Below are positions 53,311 to 63,286 of a stretch of 64,000 bases of DNA, piece after piece. The first letter of the stretch is position 1. Each line of letters opens with the position of its first letter. Source of the DNA: Pedobacter heparinus DSM 2366 (GTDB lineage Bacteria; Bacteroidota; Bacteroidia; Sphingobacteriales; Sphingobacteriaceae); contig NC_013061.1 in NCBI RefSeq assembly GCF_000023825.1, forward strand, positions 4,464,001-4,528,000, read 5' to 3'. The notes beneath the pieces were generated by a model. The model had not been told where the DNA came from and did not search any database. It saw only the letters and a list, made by a program, of their open reading frames with translations. The translations under genes and the position numbers were made by a program.

Positions 53311-54876
53311 TTAGTTATAGACACCAATACCCGAGAAATCTACTTTCAGGTTATTCGCTTTATATACATTTCCAAAACCATCTGTTGCGCGAACTTCAAA
53401 ATTTGCGGTATTGACATTTCCAGACAATTTACCGATGTAAAAATGGTTTTCTGTTTTATCAAAATCAGAACCCTTTGTTTTACCCAGTTCTTCCATATGG
53501 TAATAAGTAGCCCATAAATCACGAGATGTTTTAGCAACCATATCCTGCACTTTCTGCCCGTCCTGGAACAATTCTACTTTCCAGTATTTACTGGCATTCC
53601 AGATATTGGCCACTATCCAGCCGGAACCGCTAAGATTGAGATTAACGCTGGCACCAAAAACATAGGTGTACTTATTAGCGGGGCCAAACACCTGATCGGC
53701 ATTGTACACCCTCATTTGAAAATCGTCTGGATAATTGGTCGACTTATACTTCCAGTTTTTCATGACGTTACCTTCAATTTCGTAAATTGCATAACCGTTT
53801 GGTGTACCATCAGCGCAGATAGTTGAGTTCCACCAGGCACCACTCGCAGTCCCATGAACATGTTCAAAAATTTCCTTACCATTTATATTATGGATATAAT
53901 TGGTCTGGTAATGGGTATGTCCGGCAAAAATATGGGCTTCTTTAAATGTACTCAGCAGGTTTAAAATCTCGCTATAATAATCCACATGATTAACTGAGTT
54001 ACCATTTCTGAATGGGATATGACATGCGAAGATCACCATCTTGTCTTTGCTTACATGTGCAAGGTCTTCCTGCAACCATTTCCAGTGATTTTCAAGCAAG
54101 CCACCACGATAGGTTTGTTTCTCCGAATACATCACATTGTCGACTACTACGATGTGGGTATTGGCTCTGTCAAAAGAATAATAAGTAGGGCCAAACTGTT
54201 TTCTAAAACCTTCCTCTCCTACGTCTTCGCTGGTCGCTGTCTGCAAATGGTCATGGTTTCCTATCGTCTGGAAAAAAGGGAGTGCCTGTTTAGCCATTGC
54301 ATTTTTCATTTCGCCCCACAATTCTGGTGTGTCAAAAATAATGTCCCCCAAAGTAAGCCCAATCACATTCGGGTATTTAGGTACGTTAACTTTGATATCA
54401 GCTATAGTTTCATTCTTAAAGCGGGCCAGTTCTGCCAAGTTTCGGCACTGCGGATCGGCAACAGCAAATAAGGTAAACTTTTGCGCTGTAGCTTTTTTAT
54501 TGATCTTAAAATCATGGCGGATCCTTTTTTCTTTGCTGACCAGCTCCTGGTAAAACAGCGGATAATTGTTCTCATCTACCATAATCTCGCCATCGGCAGG
54601 GATACTGTAAAATACAAACTTCGCTTTTTTATGTCTGCTCAGTTGATATACACCGTTTTGGTCTGTTTTTGCAGTCGTAAACCCATCACTAAAAACTATT
54701 CCTGGCAATGGTGTATTATTCTGGTCTAAAACTAGCCCATATAAAGTAGTGGCATCGCTTAGCTCGGTCTTTATCGGTACTTCTTCCTGCCCTGTTTTTT
54801 TCGCAGTGCTTTGTTTTTTACATGCACATACTGTCACGAAGAGGAGAAAGATAAAACTTAATTTTTTCATAGTCAT
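53311..54876 (-). CDS. Calcineurin-like phosphoesterase lipoprotein
   Basis: A 521-residue lipoprotein (MTMKKLSFIFLLFVTVCAC, lipobox VCAC). An N-terminal beta sandwich (TLYGLVLDQNNTPLPGIVFSDG, metallophosphatase-N type) precedes the dimetal phosphoesterase core: VADPQC, LTLGDIIFD, TIGNHDH, ACHIPF and FAGHTHYQTN. A C-terminal domain seen in related Bacteroidota enzymes (from about residue 370) finishes it. It hydrolyses phosphomono- or diesters, probably at the cell envelope. It is encoded 17 bp behind SusD. Together with two GDPDs it makes the operon rich in phosphoesterases. Confidence 0.9.
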   Translation of the reverse strand: MTMKKLSFIFLLFVTVCACKKQSTAKKTGQEEVPIKTELSDATTLYGLVLDQNNTPLPGIVFSDGFTTAKTDQNGVYQLSRHKKAKFVFYSIPADGEIMVDENNYPLFYQELVSKEKRIRHDFKINKKATAQKFTLFAVADPQCRNLAELARFKNETIADIKVNVPKYPNVIGLTLGDIIFDTPELWGEMKNAMAKQALPFFQTIGNHDHLQTATSEDVGEEGFRKQFGPTYYSFDRANTHIVVVDNVMYSEKQTYRGGLLENHWKWLQEDLAHVSKDKMVIFACHIPFRNGNSVNHVDYYSEILNLLSTFKEAHIFAGHTHYQTNYIHNINGKEIFEHVHGTASGAWWNSTICADGTPNGYAIYEIEGNVMKNWKYKSTNYPDDFQMRVYNADQVFGPANKYTYVFGASVNLNLSGSGWIVANIWNASKYWKVELFQDGQKVQDMVAKTSRDLWATYYHMEELGKTKGSDFDKTENHFYIGKLSGNVNTANFEVRATDGFGNVYKANNLKVDFSGIGVYN

Positions 54877-54893
54877 ATCATTAAAAATTGGAC

Positions 54894-56714
54894 TTATTTA
54901 TTCTTCCACAGATAATTCTGTGTCAGGTTTGGATTTCTGATTATTGCTTCTGTTGGTATTGGCCTCAGGTATTTATACTCTGCCCATACACGCTGATAAT
55001 TCCAGACCAGATTATTGTCTGCGTTTATAGAAAAACTCTGGTTCACATTACTGGAACTAACCACAATCGATTTTACACTTTCTGAAGTACCAATTTCAAA
55101 ATCAATCTGTCCATCACCGTTCAGGTCGTAAGACTGGGATTTGTTTGGAATATACATTCCGGTCCAGGGATTGTTGCTGCTATTGAGCAGGTCGCCCATA
55201 TGCCAGCGCATCAAATCGTCCCAGCGTAATTCCATTTCCAGGCACATTTCTATGGCCCTTTCCCTGCGGACTTCTAAAATCAGTGGGTCGTTAATGGTAT
55301 TCTGATAATAATTTACCAGATATGAATCGGCAGTTGTAGGAAAAACTGGTGTAACCCCAGCCCTTGTACGCAACAGGGCAATAGATTTGTTCCATTCCGG
55401 AAGACCGAACTGACCGAGTTCAGCTTTAGCTTCTGCAAAATTTAGCAGGATTTCTGCAAATCTGAATATCGGCAGACTGTTCCAGCTGGCGGCCCTTGAA
55501 AGTATATTATCAGCATTGTTATCCAGAGAAAATTTTATTGGATGATACCCGGTACGCGTTACCAACCAATTCGGTGCGTATAATGCAGTTGTACCATTGT
55601 TTGTCATTTTATAACTGGGAGAAATTACCGTCTGTGCCAGACGGGTATCCCGGTCGGTAAACTCCTGTGTATAAGGGATGGTTTTATAGTTCGCCTTGTC
55701 GGTAAATGGTTTTCCGTCTTTCATCAGATAGGTATTTACAAATCTTTTAGTCAGCGATACCTTACTACCATATGTCGGTGAATAATAAACCCATGACAAA
55801 TCGTGAAGTATAGACAAATCCTTGCTAAAGTAACGTCCCCAGATTACTTCGGCAGTCAATAGTTTTTCAGAGGTAAATAAACTTCTGTACGACTTTTCCT
55901 TATCCACATCCACTAAACTAAACACATTTGAGCCCATCAGCAGTTCAGAAGCACTGACCGCTTCATTGAAGAATTTATTTGAAGCCGTCTGTGAATTTAC
56001 CCAGGCATTGCCAGTCGAAGGATCCACCTGATGGTATTTCCTGTAACTTCCTTCAAATAAACAAACACGGGATTTGAAGGCCAGGGCCACATATTTATTG
56101 ATGACAGAACCATCCCCTTTAAATTTATCGGTAGCCAGGCAATTCTGGGCCGCAAAATTCAGGTCTTCCAAAACCTTATCCATTACAAATTCCCTCGAAT
56201 CCCGGGCTTTGGAAGTTGCTTCTGTATCGCTGGATTTAAGCACATAATCATAATAAGGTACCGCTCCGAATGTCTTTACCTTGTCGAAGTAAAACCAAGC
56301 CCTCCAGAAGCGCGCAACACCTTCGTAATGGTTATAAACCTCATTGCTGACCTTTCCTTTTAGCTTAACCATGTTGACCAGCATATAATTGATGTTCCGC
56401 AGGTTACTCCAGGAAGATTCAGTCCATCCTCCCTGGTTTCCAGGCGAAATATTGCCATCAGCTCTCAGCAGGTCATGCGGGATATTAACGGCACAATAAT
56501 CAGCGTTGATGTCACTATAGCCTATCGTAGTGGCAGAAGGCACCATTTTTTGTATAAAACCATTGGCATATAATTCTAAATCAGATTCTGATTCAAAGAA
56601 CTTATCTGAACTGATAGAGTCATAGGTATCCCTGTCAAAATACTTCTTACAAGAAACCGTCGAAGTCAGTAAAAGTCCTAAAAGTATGGTGTGGATTATA
56701 TTTTTCTTTTTCAT
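54894..56714 (-). CDS. SusD/RagB-family outer-membrane lipoprotein
   Basis: A 606-residue lipoprotein (IIHTILLGLLLTSTVSCKKY, lipobox TVSC). It has typical SusD features: KYFDRDTYDSISSDKFF near the N-terminus, a helical TPR-like core (VARFWRAWFYFDKVKTFGAVPYYD), FRFAEILLNFAEAKAELGQ, and LEVRRERAIEMCLEMELRWDDLMRWH near the C-terminus. It acts as the ligand-binding lid of the adjacent SusC importer. Spacing to SusC is 17 bp. Confidence 0.95.
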   Translation of the reverse strand: MKKKNIIHTILLGLLLTSTVSCKKYFDRDTYDSISSDKFFESESDLELYANGFIQKMVPSATTIGYSDINADYCAVNIPHDLLRADGNISPGNQGGWTESSWSNLRNINYMLVNMVKLKGKVSNEVYNHYEGVARFWRAWFYFDKVKTFGAVPYYDYVLKSSDTEATSKARDSREFVMDKVLEDLNFAAQNCLATDKFKGDGSVINKYVALAFKSRVCLFEGSYRKYHQVDPSTGNAWVNSQTASNKFFNEAVSASELLMGSNVFSLVDVDKEKSYRSLFTSEKLLTAEVIWGRYFSKDLSILHDLSWVYYSPTYGSKVSLTKRFVNTYLMKDGKPFTDKANYKTIPYTQEFTDRDTRLAQTVISPSYKMTNNGTTALYAPNWLVTRTGYHPIKFSLDNNADNILSRAASWNSLPIFRFAEILLNFAEAKAELGQFGLPEWNKSIALLRTRAGVTPVFPTTADSYLVNYYQNTINDPLILEVRRERAIEMCLEMELRWDDLMRWHMGDLLNSSNNPWTGMYIPNKSQSYDLNGDGQIDFEIGTSESVKSIVVSSSNVNQSFSINADNNLVWNYQRVWAEYKYLRPIPTEAIIRNPNLTQNYLWKNK

Positions 56715-56731
56715 TTTATTCCAGGAATTGG

Positions 56732-59700
56732 TTAAAAATTAATATTTACGCCCACCGTGATGTTTTTGAGCATTGGATAGGAATAACCGTTTCCCGTCCC
56801 CCCTAAACCCGATGATGTTGAACTGGCAAAATCACTATCGCCTGAATCGATTACCTCCGGATCAAACATTTTAGTGTATTTGTACATCGGTGAATAGGTC
56901 CACATGTTTTCTGCGCTTACATAGATCCGGCATCCGCTCATTCCTACTTTCTTCACAACAGAAGTTGGTAAATTATAATCAACAGTGATATTTTTAAGCC
57001 TGATATAAGATGCATCCTGCAGGTAATGCGTATTTTCCCATGTTAAGGGGCCATCGTTTCTGTTGGCTACTAAAGAGATCCTTCTTGTCCAGTACGGATC
57101 TTTATCCATATTGGTTACTACCCAGTTGTCATTGGATTTATCCACCTGAACAATATGGTCACCGGTTTGCGATTCCATCAGGAAGCCATAAGCGCGGTTA
57201 TGCTGCCCCCAGAAAAACCCAGACTCTGTCCAGGGATACCATTGTTTTTTCAATACACCCTGGAAAAATGCCGACAGTCCGAACCCTTTCCAATTGGCGG
57301 AAAGATTAAATCCAAACTGGTATCTTGAAGAGGTATTGCCAATAATTTCCATATCACCATGGCTGCTCAACGTGCGGTCGCCTTTGGTCATGATCCCGTC
57401 TCCATCAATGTCTACAAATCTTAAATCTCCCGCATAAGCTTCAAACATTTCACCGTTCTTAAAGAAATTGTAAGCAGGTCCGTTTTTCGCTTCCGCATTG
57501 CTGGCATAAATACCGGCAGTTCTGAAACCCCACATCTCACCGAGTTCCATTCCTTCATAGTAGGTGGTCAGGTCACCATTGGCATTGTAATAATCGGTCA
57601 CCCAACTGCGACTGTCCCACAACATTGCTTTTACACTGTAATTAAACGGCGACTGGCGCACTTCAAAATTATCCTTCCAGGTCAGACTGGCTTCCCAGCC
57701 CGTAGTTTTTAAACTTGCGAAGTTCCCTTTCGGGGCCGAACTTCCAAGAACCTGTGGCAGGTTAGGCCCTACGGTATAAAGGTCATCCGTATACCTGCTA
57801 TAAATATCGCCAACAAAATTCAACCTGTTGTTCAGCACCGCCAGGTCGAGGCCCAGGTTATAAGTAGTCACCTTTTCCCAGGTAATTCCGTCAGGAATAA
57901 GTGATGGAGCTTCCGTATAAGGTACACGGTTTCCATTGATGAGCACTGAAGTCTTACTGAAAGACATCGTCTCTAAAAACTGATAAGGACTGATGTTTGC
58001 ATTCCCCAAAGAGCCTACACTGGCCCTGATCTTCAAATTGTTCAACCAGTTACCAGTTGCTTTTTTTACAAATGATTCCTCAGAAACATTCCATCCTAAC
58101 GATGCAGAAGGGAAAAATCCCCATTGAGAATCTTTAGGAAATTTGGAAGAGCCATCGTACCTGACAGAAATTTCAGATAGGTACCTGTTCTTATAATTAT
58201 AATTGATGCGGCTAAATGCCCCGATCAGGCCCCATGAATTGCCCCCTGATAAAGTGGAATAATACTCTCCGTCCATCAATGTAAAGCCTGGCTTTGAAGG
58301 ATAAAGGTTCCCCGTCCTGTAAGTCTTTTGGGTTTTATACCGACTGTCTTCCAGGTTCCATCCCGCAATGATGTTCAAATTGTGACCATCAGCAAGTTTC
58401 GGCGTATAGGTACCCACCATATTTGCAGATATATAGTCTGTATCGTATCTCCAGTCTTCAAATGATGAATCGTTATAATCTTTTCCCGAAGCATTTAATC
58501 CGGTATAAAAAGTATATAGGTTTTCCGAACGCTGTCTTTGCGCACGGATTGCCTTATAGGTAAAGTCGCCCCTTACATTAAAAACACTGGGGATGATATC
58601 TACCAACAGCGAAGTGGTATTGGCGATTTCCATGGACTTGTTGTCCTGAAAAGATGTTCCTTCAGCAAAGGCCGCATAACCTACTTTGGCGGCAGTTTGT
58701 GTCCAGCTGTCATCCGGGTTTTTAATCGTAGCTACCGGAAAACCAAATAAATCAATCTGACGGCCAACTACGTTCTGCCCGTAATGCATCATGGGTTGCA
58801 AATAGTTGTTAATGTTTAGACTGGTATTGTTGTCTAAAGTTAACCAGGGCTTTAATTTTAAACTCCCCTTACCGCGAAGGTTGTATTTATTAAAATCTTC
58901 ATTTCCTACTTTATAAATACCATCCTGCTCGTAAGCCCGGCCTGATAAGTAATAACTGGAAGATTCATTACCTCCTGAAAAATTAAGGGAATGTACGTTA
59001 GCGCTGTTGCTTCTTTTATAGAACTCTGCTAACCAATTGGTTGAACCATAGTAAACGTAATTTCCATTGGCATCAATATTATAATCATCTAAAGTCGGAT
59101 CAGCCTGCCTGCGTTTTAATTCCTGAAACCAGCTGTCCGAATAAGGAAAGTAATTGTTCATCAATGAGGGCACGGTACCATTTGGCATGGCATTCAAATA
59201 GGCCTCCCTAAAACCGTCTACCCAGGCTACCGGATCTGAAACAATATGGTCTTCCCACAGCACTGTCCTTTCCATAATAGAGCGGGCATAACTATAAGAT
59301 ATCTTTGGCGCATTACCTTTAGGTTTTTTAGTAGTGATCAATATCACGCCGAAAGCTCCCCTTGCGCCATAAACGGCAGCCGAAGAAGCATCTTTTAAAA
59401 CACTTACACTGGCAATATCTTCAGGATTTACGGTATTGATGTCTCCTTCGGCACCATCGATCAATACCAAAGCACCTCCACCTTGTCCTAAGCTGTTGCT
59501 GTATTCCCCACCCCCAACTTTCCTTGCTTTAAAGCTGTTGTTCTGACCACGTATCGTCAGGTTCCCTCCGTGATTGGGCTTCCCATCGGCCTGGATAATG
59601 TTTAAGCCCGGCACCTGCCCCTGTAATGCCCTGGTTATATTCGGTGTGGGCCTGTCCTTAATGTCATCACCGCTAATTTCTGACACAGCACCTACGACAG

Positions 59701-60094
59701 CCTTTTTCTTCAACACGCCATAGCCTACCACTACCACCTCATCCATCATTAATTTTTCTTCCTTCAGGACAAAATCAATGGTTTTCTCACCTGAGTATAT
59801 GCGCTGGATTCTTGTATAGCCCACATAAGCCACCAGCAGTGTATCTGAGGGGCTAACTTTAATTAAAAAACCACCTTTTTGATTGGTTACTGTTGAATTG
59901 CTTTTTCCTTTGACCTTAACAGTTACTCCGGCCATCGGCACTTTTCCTTCTTCATCATACACGCGCCCTTCTAGAGCACGCTCCTGTGCCCCGGCCCGCA
60001 GACATATCGAGGACAGCAATACGAAACAAAATGAGATATAGCGCAAAAAAGTCTTATACTCACTTCCTCGAATGAATTTAAAAATCACTTCCAT
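56732..60094 (-). CDS. SusC/RagA-family TonB-dependent importer
   Basis: A 1120-residue outer-membrane protein. After the signal peptide (LRYISFCFVLLSSICLRAGAQ) comes a carboxypeptidase-regulatory-like domain (LEGRVYDEEGKVPMAGVTVKV). Next is a TonB-box-like segment (MMDEVVVVGYG), a plug domain (RALQGQVPGLNIIQADGKP, GGGALVLIDGAEGDINTVNPEDIASVSVLKDASSAAVYG) and a 22-strand-type barrel ending in aromatic-rich VGVNINF. It imports a large ligand into the periplasm with SusD. It is the first gene of the 12-gene operon, behind a promoter overlapped by two LacI-type operators. Confidence 0.95.
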   Translation of the reverse strand: MEVIFKFIRGSEYKTFLRYISFCFVLLSSICLRAGAQERALEGRVYDEEGKVPMAGVTVKVKGKSNSTVTNQKGGFLIKVSPSDTLLVAYVGYTRIQRIYSGEKTIDFVLKEEKLMMDEVVVVGYGVLKKKAVVGAVSEISGDDIKDRPTPNITRALQGQVPGLNIIQADGKPNHGGNLTIRGQNNSFKARKVGGGEYSNSLGQGGGALVLIDGAEGDINTVNPEDIASVSVLKDASSAAVYGARGAFGVILITTKKPKGNAPKISYSYARSIMERTVLWEDHIVSDPVAWVDGFREAYLNAMPNGTVPSLMNNYFPYSDSWFQELKRRQADPTLDDYNIDANGNYVYYGSTNWLAEFYKRSNSANVHSLNFSGGNESSSYYLSGRAYEQDGIYKVGNEDFNKYNLRGKGSLKLKPWLTLDNNTSLNINNYLQPMMHYGQNVVGRQIDLFGFPVATIKNPDDSWTQTAAKVGYAAFAEGTSFQDNKSMEIANTTSLLVDIIPSVFNVRGDFTYKAIRAQRQRSENLYTFYTGLNASGKDYNDSSFEDWRYDTDYISANMVGTYTPKLADGHNLNIIAGWNLEDSRYKTQKTYRTGNLYPSKPGFTLMDGEYYSTLSGGNSWGLIGAFSRINYNYKNRYLSEISVRYDGSSKFPKDSQWGFFPSASLGWNVSEESFVKKATGNWLNNLKIRASVGSLGNANISPYQFLETMSFSKTSVLINGNRVPYTEAPSLIPDGITWEKVTTYNLGLDLAVLNNRLNFVGDIYSRYTDDLYTVGPNLPQVLGSSAPKGNFASLKTTGWEASLTWKDNFEVRQSPFNYSVKAMLWDSRSWVTDYYNANGDLTTYYEGMELGEMWGFRTAGIYASNAEAKNGPAYNFFKNGEMFEAYAGDLRFVDIDGDGIMTKGDRTLSSHGDMEIIGNTSSRYQFGFNLSANWKGFGLSAFFQGVLKKQWYPWTESGFFWGQHNRAYGFLMESQTGDHIVQVDKSNDNWVVTNMDKDPYWTRRISLVANRNDGPLTWENTHYLQDASYIRLKNITVDYNLPTSVVKKVGMSGCRIYVSAENMWTYSPMYKYTKMFDPEVIDSGDSDFASSTSSGLGGTGNGYSYPMLKNITVGVNINF

Positions 60095-60204
60095 AATTTA
60101 ATTTAGTTTACCCGGTTTAATTTTTTGTTACGATGCAAGTCGTCCGTTTGTGGTTTATAGAGGTACTATTTTATAGATTTATATTTGGTTAGTTACTCGT
60201 TTAG

Positions 60205-60217
60205 TTAAACGATTAAA
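60205..60217. promoter_or_regulatory. LacI-type operator candidate 3 (SusC promoter, start-site side)
   Basis: TTAAACGATTAAA is the reverse complement of the shared TTTAATCGTTTAA. It begins immediately downstream of the SusC -7 element, where transcription would start. Its centre lies exactly 22 bp (two helical turns) from operator 4. Confidence 0.7.
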
Positions 60218-60247
60218 CAAATATAATTAAACGTTTAAATAATCAAA
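60218..60247 (-). promoter_or_regulatory. SusC operon promoter
   Basis: Read leftward, TTTG (60247-60244), an 18-bp spacer and TATATTTG (60225-60218) match the Bacteroidota consensus TTTG / TAnnTTTG closely. The expected start is near 60211, leaving a leader of about 117 nt before the SusC ATG at 60094. Confidence 0.75.
60227..60238. promoter_or_regulatory. LacI-type operator candidate 4 (SusC promoter spacer)
   Basis: TTAAACGTTTAA is a perfect 12-bp palindrome with a central CG. It lies inside the spacer between the -33 and -7 elements of the SusC promoter, so a bound repressor would block polymerase. Confidence 0.7.
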
Positions 60248-60374
60248 GAAAAATCTCTGTATTTTTGGAAATCATAAATATTTAATCAATATTTGCTCCT
60301 GCAAGTCGGAATGTTTCAGTTTATATATATTCTATTGGATAGACCAATGTCTAACAAAGTAAAATTGAATAAAT

Positions 60375-61697
60375 ATGAAATATCCAAATTATTTATGCTT
60401 ATTTCTATTGTTGGCTTTAAACACCTGCTTTTACTCCTGTAGTAAAAACGAGGATGAACCTTTTTTAAAGCGAAACTTAGATGAACTATCCTTTAATTAC
60501 TTCGAAGAATCTAAAGAATTTACCATACGGGCAACCGGAGATTGGTCAATTGATATTCCTGCGGGCAATGAATGGATAAAAGTTGAACCTTCTTCCGGAA
60601 CGGGAGACGGCAAATCCTATCAAAAAATAAAAGTTACCTGTTTACAGAACATCAGCGAAAAACGTGAAGGCACAATTTATCTAAATGGTGCGGGTCAGGC
60701 CAACGTTCCGCTTAAAGTACGGCAAAACAACGGACTGTTTGAGTGGTATAAATATCCGAATGGCAAGTACCTTGCGCTTACGGGGACACTGATCGCTCAA
60801 CAAAATTCAAATCTGCAGATCAAAATACCATACAGAAAGGCAATCGGCAATGAATCCTTTCCTGTACAGGTAAGCCTGACGGGCAAAGGTGCCGCAGGTC
60901 TGCAGTTTAATGGAAACCAGGGTACCATTACCGACCGCGGTGACGGCTATCTTTACCTCCCTGTTTCAGGAACACCAACCACACAAGGCGAATTATTAAT
61001 CCAGGTAAAAGTAAACAACCAGGACTTTGGAACGATACAAACCATCACGGCAAATGGGACTACACTCGTTCAACAGAATTTCGCGAAGTTTCTTTGGGGA
61101 GGTGACTGTATTGGTAATAAAGACGGTGTAACTTCTACAAAAGCAATTGCAGAAATGTCCCTGGCTGATGAGACGATATTATGTGTGGTAGGAACAAACG
61201 GCGCTAACGGATCCGGGGTAACTTCTACCATCAGAACTTCAAACCCTACCCTGTACAAAGAAATGGGATTGGAAAACTGGCTGGGTGTTAGAAATTACAT
61301 GCGTCCGGGTTATCTGCAACTGGGTGCCACCAGTGCTACCGCAACGGAGTTTGGCTCTATTATTACGCCAGGACTGGCCCTTGGTGCTGGCGAAACAAAA
61401 GATATTTTAGTCACCTTTAAAGTAGCGTTTTACAATGCGCCGTTCCCTTCATCGGTACTGGTCGGACTGTTTCCAAAAAGCGTGTTGGGTGTGAACATTG
61501 CCAATCTCAATTTGCTGACCAACAAGGAGTCAATTCCACTGGAAATGAATACGCTAACCTGGGTGGAGGTGAGCTGCGTTATTAAAAACGCAACAAATGC
61601 TTCATCCCTGGCCATCTTGCTTCCTGAGAGTACCAACCAGGCCGGTACTGTTCAGGCCTCCAGATTGTATATAGACGACATCATTGTTACCTATTAA
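60375..61697 (+). CDS. BACON-domain lipoprotein, candidate surface glycan-binding protein
   Basis: A 440-residue lipoprotein (YLCLFLLLALNTCFYSC, Cys about 22). Residues 35-120 form a BACON-type module (LDELSFNYFEESKEFTIRATGDWSI, WIKVEPSSGTGDG, REGTIYLNGAG). A middle beta domain follows, then a C-terminal domain (about 265-440) with FAKFLWGGD, MRPGYLQLGAT, ILVTFKVAFYNAP and LYIDDIIVTY. The same C-terminal pattern occurs in the next protein. It diverges from SusC across a 280-bp operator region. A role in binding the substrate at the cell surface is inferred from context. Confidence 0.78.
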   Translation: MKYPNYLCLFLLLALNTCFYSCSKNEDEPFLKRNLDELSFNYFEESKEFTIRATGDWSIDIPAGNEWIKVEPSSGTGDGKSYQKIKVTCLQNISEKREGTIYLNGAGQANVPLKVRQNNGLFEWYKYPNGKYLALTGTLIAQQNSNLQIKIPYRKAIGNESFPVQVSLTGKGAAGLQFNGNQGTITDRGDGYLYLPVSGTPTTQGELLIQVKVNNQDFGTIQTITANGTTLVQQNFAKFLWGGDCIGNKDGVTSTKAIAEMSLADETILCVVGTNGANGSGVTSTIRTSNPTLYKEMGLENWLGVRNYMRPGYLQLGATSATATEFGSIITPGLALGAGETKDILVTFKVAFYNAPFPSSVLVGLFPKSVLGVNIANLNLLTNKESIPLEMNTLTWVEVSCVIKNATNASSLAILLPESTNQAGTVQASRLYIDDIIVTY

Positions 61698-61707
61698 TTT
61701 AACCGTT

Positions 61708-63144
61708 ATGACAAAGAAACTTTCATTCGTGCATTTAACATTTATAATGTTAATGATAAGTGCGGTGGTGTCCTGCAAGAATCAACAGGACATGGACATT
61801 AGTGACGCGCACAAGCAACATATTCCAGAAAATGTACAGTTACTGGAATATACCAGTAAAAGCATTGTTATTGCCTGGGACTTTATAGAAAATGCCTCTT
61901 CTTATACAGTACAGTTACTAGCTGATCCGAATTCAGATAACCCTTTATTTACTTATACGACCAACAAAAATGATTATTTTGAATTCGGAAATTTAAACCC
62001 CAGACAATCTTATTATGCCCGGGTAAGGGCAAATTTCCCATATTCAGCCACATCAGCATGGTCTTTTGTCACTAAAAATGCGAATAAAGCAAGGATCATC
62101 CCCAATTACGGGATTGTGGAACCGGATTTTGAAATCCTATACATCAAACCTGTTCATACTTCCAATTCTACGATCACCGCTGAATGGTCGTTCACCGACT
62201 TCGCTAAAATGGACACCGAAATTGCCAACTCTTTTAATCTGTCGCTTTATAAAAATGAAGCCTGTACAGATTTAGAAGTCAGCTGGACCAATGTTACAGG
62301 AATTTTCGCTGCCTCTACAGCGAGTCTGCCAAAACCATTGCGTTTTACCTTTTCCGGTTTAAAAAACAATACAGACTACTATTTAAAAGTTAAAGATAAT
62401 GCAAGCGGCATTTTGAGTAGCGCAGCACACTTTAAAACCCTTTCTGCACAGCCTGTAACGACGACCAATCCATCAAAATCGGGTGATATTCTCCTTTCGC
62501 AGGATTTTTCCAATTTTGTACACGGCGGCGACATCGTATTTAGCGCCGGTGGCTACACGGTTGGTACGGCACTAGGCCGGGCGAACTGGCAAAAAGCTTC
62601 AGGAGCCAATACAGAAGATGTTGCCTTAGGCCAGACATTTTGCGACCTGAGTGGCGAATTCAATATTTTTGATGGTGGAAATGTAGCAAGAGAATACACC
62701 ATAGGTGTGGGAATGGAGTATTGGGGGAAAAATGGCAATACCTCCACACGCCCTGGATACATAAAAATTGGCGGTTCCAGTGCGGTGGGTACCTTGTACA
62801 GTGCTCCGCTGAGTTATACAGGCACATCTACTTCTGTAGAAGTTACATTCAAAGCTGCCGTTTATTCGGAAGGTAACAGCACTTTTTGCGAAGATGTTGT
62901 TGTTGAAGTTATTCAGGGTGCAGATTTTTCAACCAAAGGTGCCATTTCTAATTTAGCGGCCATCACAAAGAAAGATAGTAAAAAAGTTTCTATTGTCAGT
63001 TCTTTCCAAAAATTTGATGAATATACCGTGGTATTGAATAATGTTGCACCTAACAGCAGGATCGCTTTCTCTTCTGATCCCGCATCAATAGCAAACAACA
63101 AAACACGATTTTTATTAGATGACATCATCATTAAACTAAAGTAA
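61708..63144 (+). CDS. FN3-containing lipoprotein, candidate surface glycan-binding protein
   Basis: A 478-residue lipoprotein. The ATG at 61708 gives a proper lipoprotein signal (LTFIMLMISAVVSC). Two FN3-like modules follow (NVQLLEYTSKSIVIAWDF ... YYARVRANF, and TITAEWSFTD ... NNTDYYLKVKDN). A C-terminal domain has DFSNFVHGGD, TRPGYIKIGG, VEVTFKAAVYSEG and FLLDDIIIKLK, matching the C-terminus of the preceding BACON protein. It lies 10 bp downstream and is co-transcribed. Probably both display a carbohydrate-binding C-terminal domain outward. Confidence 0.78.
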   Translation: MTKKLSFVHLTFIMLMISAVVSCKNQQDMDISDAHKQHIPENVQLLEYTSKSIVIAWDFIENASSYTVQLLADPNSDNPLFTYTTNKNDYFEFGNLNPRQSYYARVRANFPYSATSAWSFVTKNANKARIIPNYGIVEPDFEILYIKPVHTSNSTITAEWSFTDFAKMDTEIANSFNLSLYKNEACTDLEVSWTNVTGIFAASTASLPKPLRFTFSGLKNNTDYYLKVKDNASGILSSAAHFKTLSAQPVTTTNPSKSGDILLSQDFSNFVHGGDIVFSAGGYTVGTALGRANWQKASGANTEDVALGQTFCDLSGEFNIFDGGNVAREYTIGVGMEYWGKNGNTSTRPGYIKIGGSSAVGTLYSAPLSYTGTSTSVEVTFKAAVYSEGNSTFCEDVVVEVIQGADFSTKGAISNLAAITKKDSKKVSIVSSFQKFDEYTVVLNNVAPNSRIAFSSDPASIANNKTRFLLDDIIIKLK

Positions 63145-63286
63145 GTTCGTAGTGGATAAACTATTTTGACTCACCCCTCTTCGCCAATTTTAAAATGCAC
63201 ACTAAATAACTGATTATAAAAGCTAAAAGTGCTCATGGCAGCGTTGCCTCATTTGTCAAATTTTATATCATGATTTAATCCAATAG

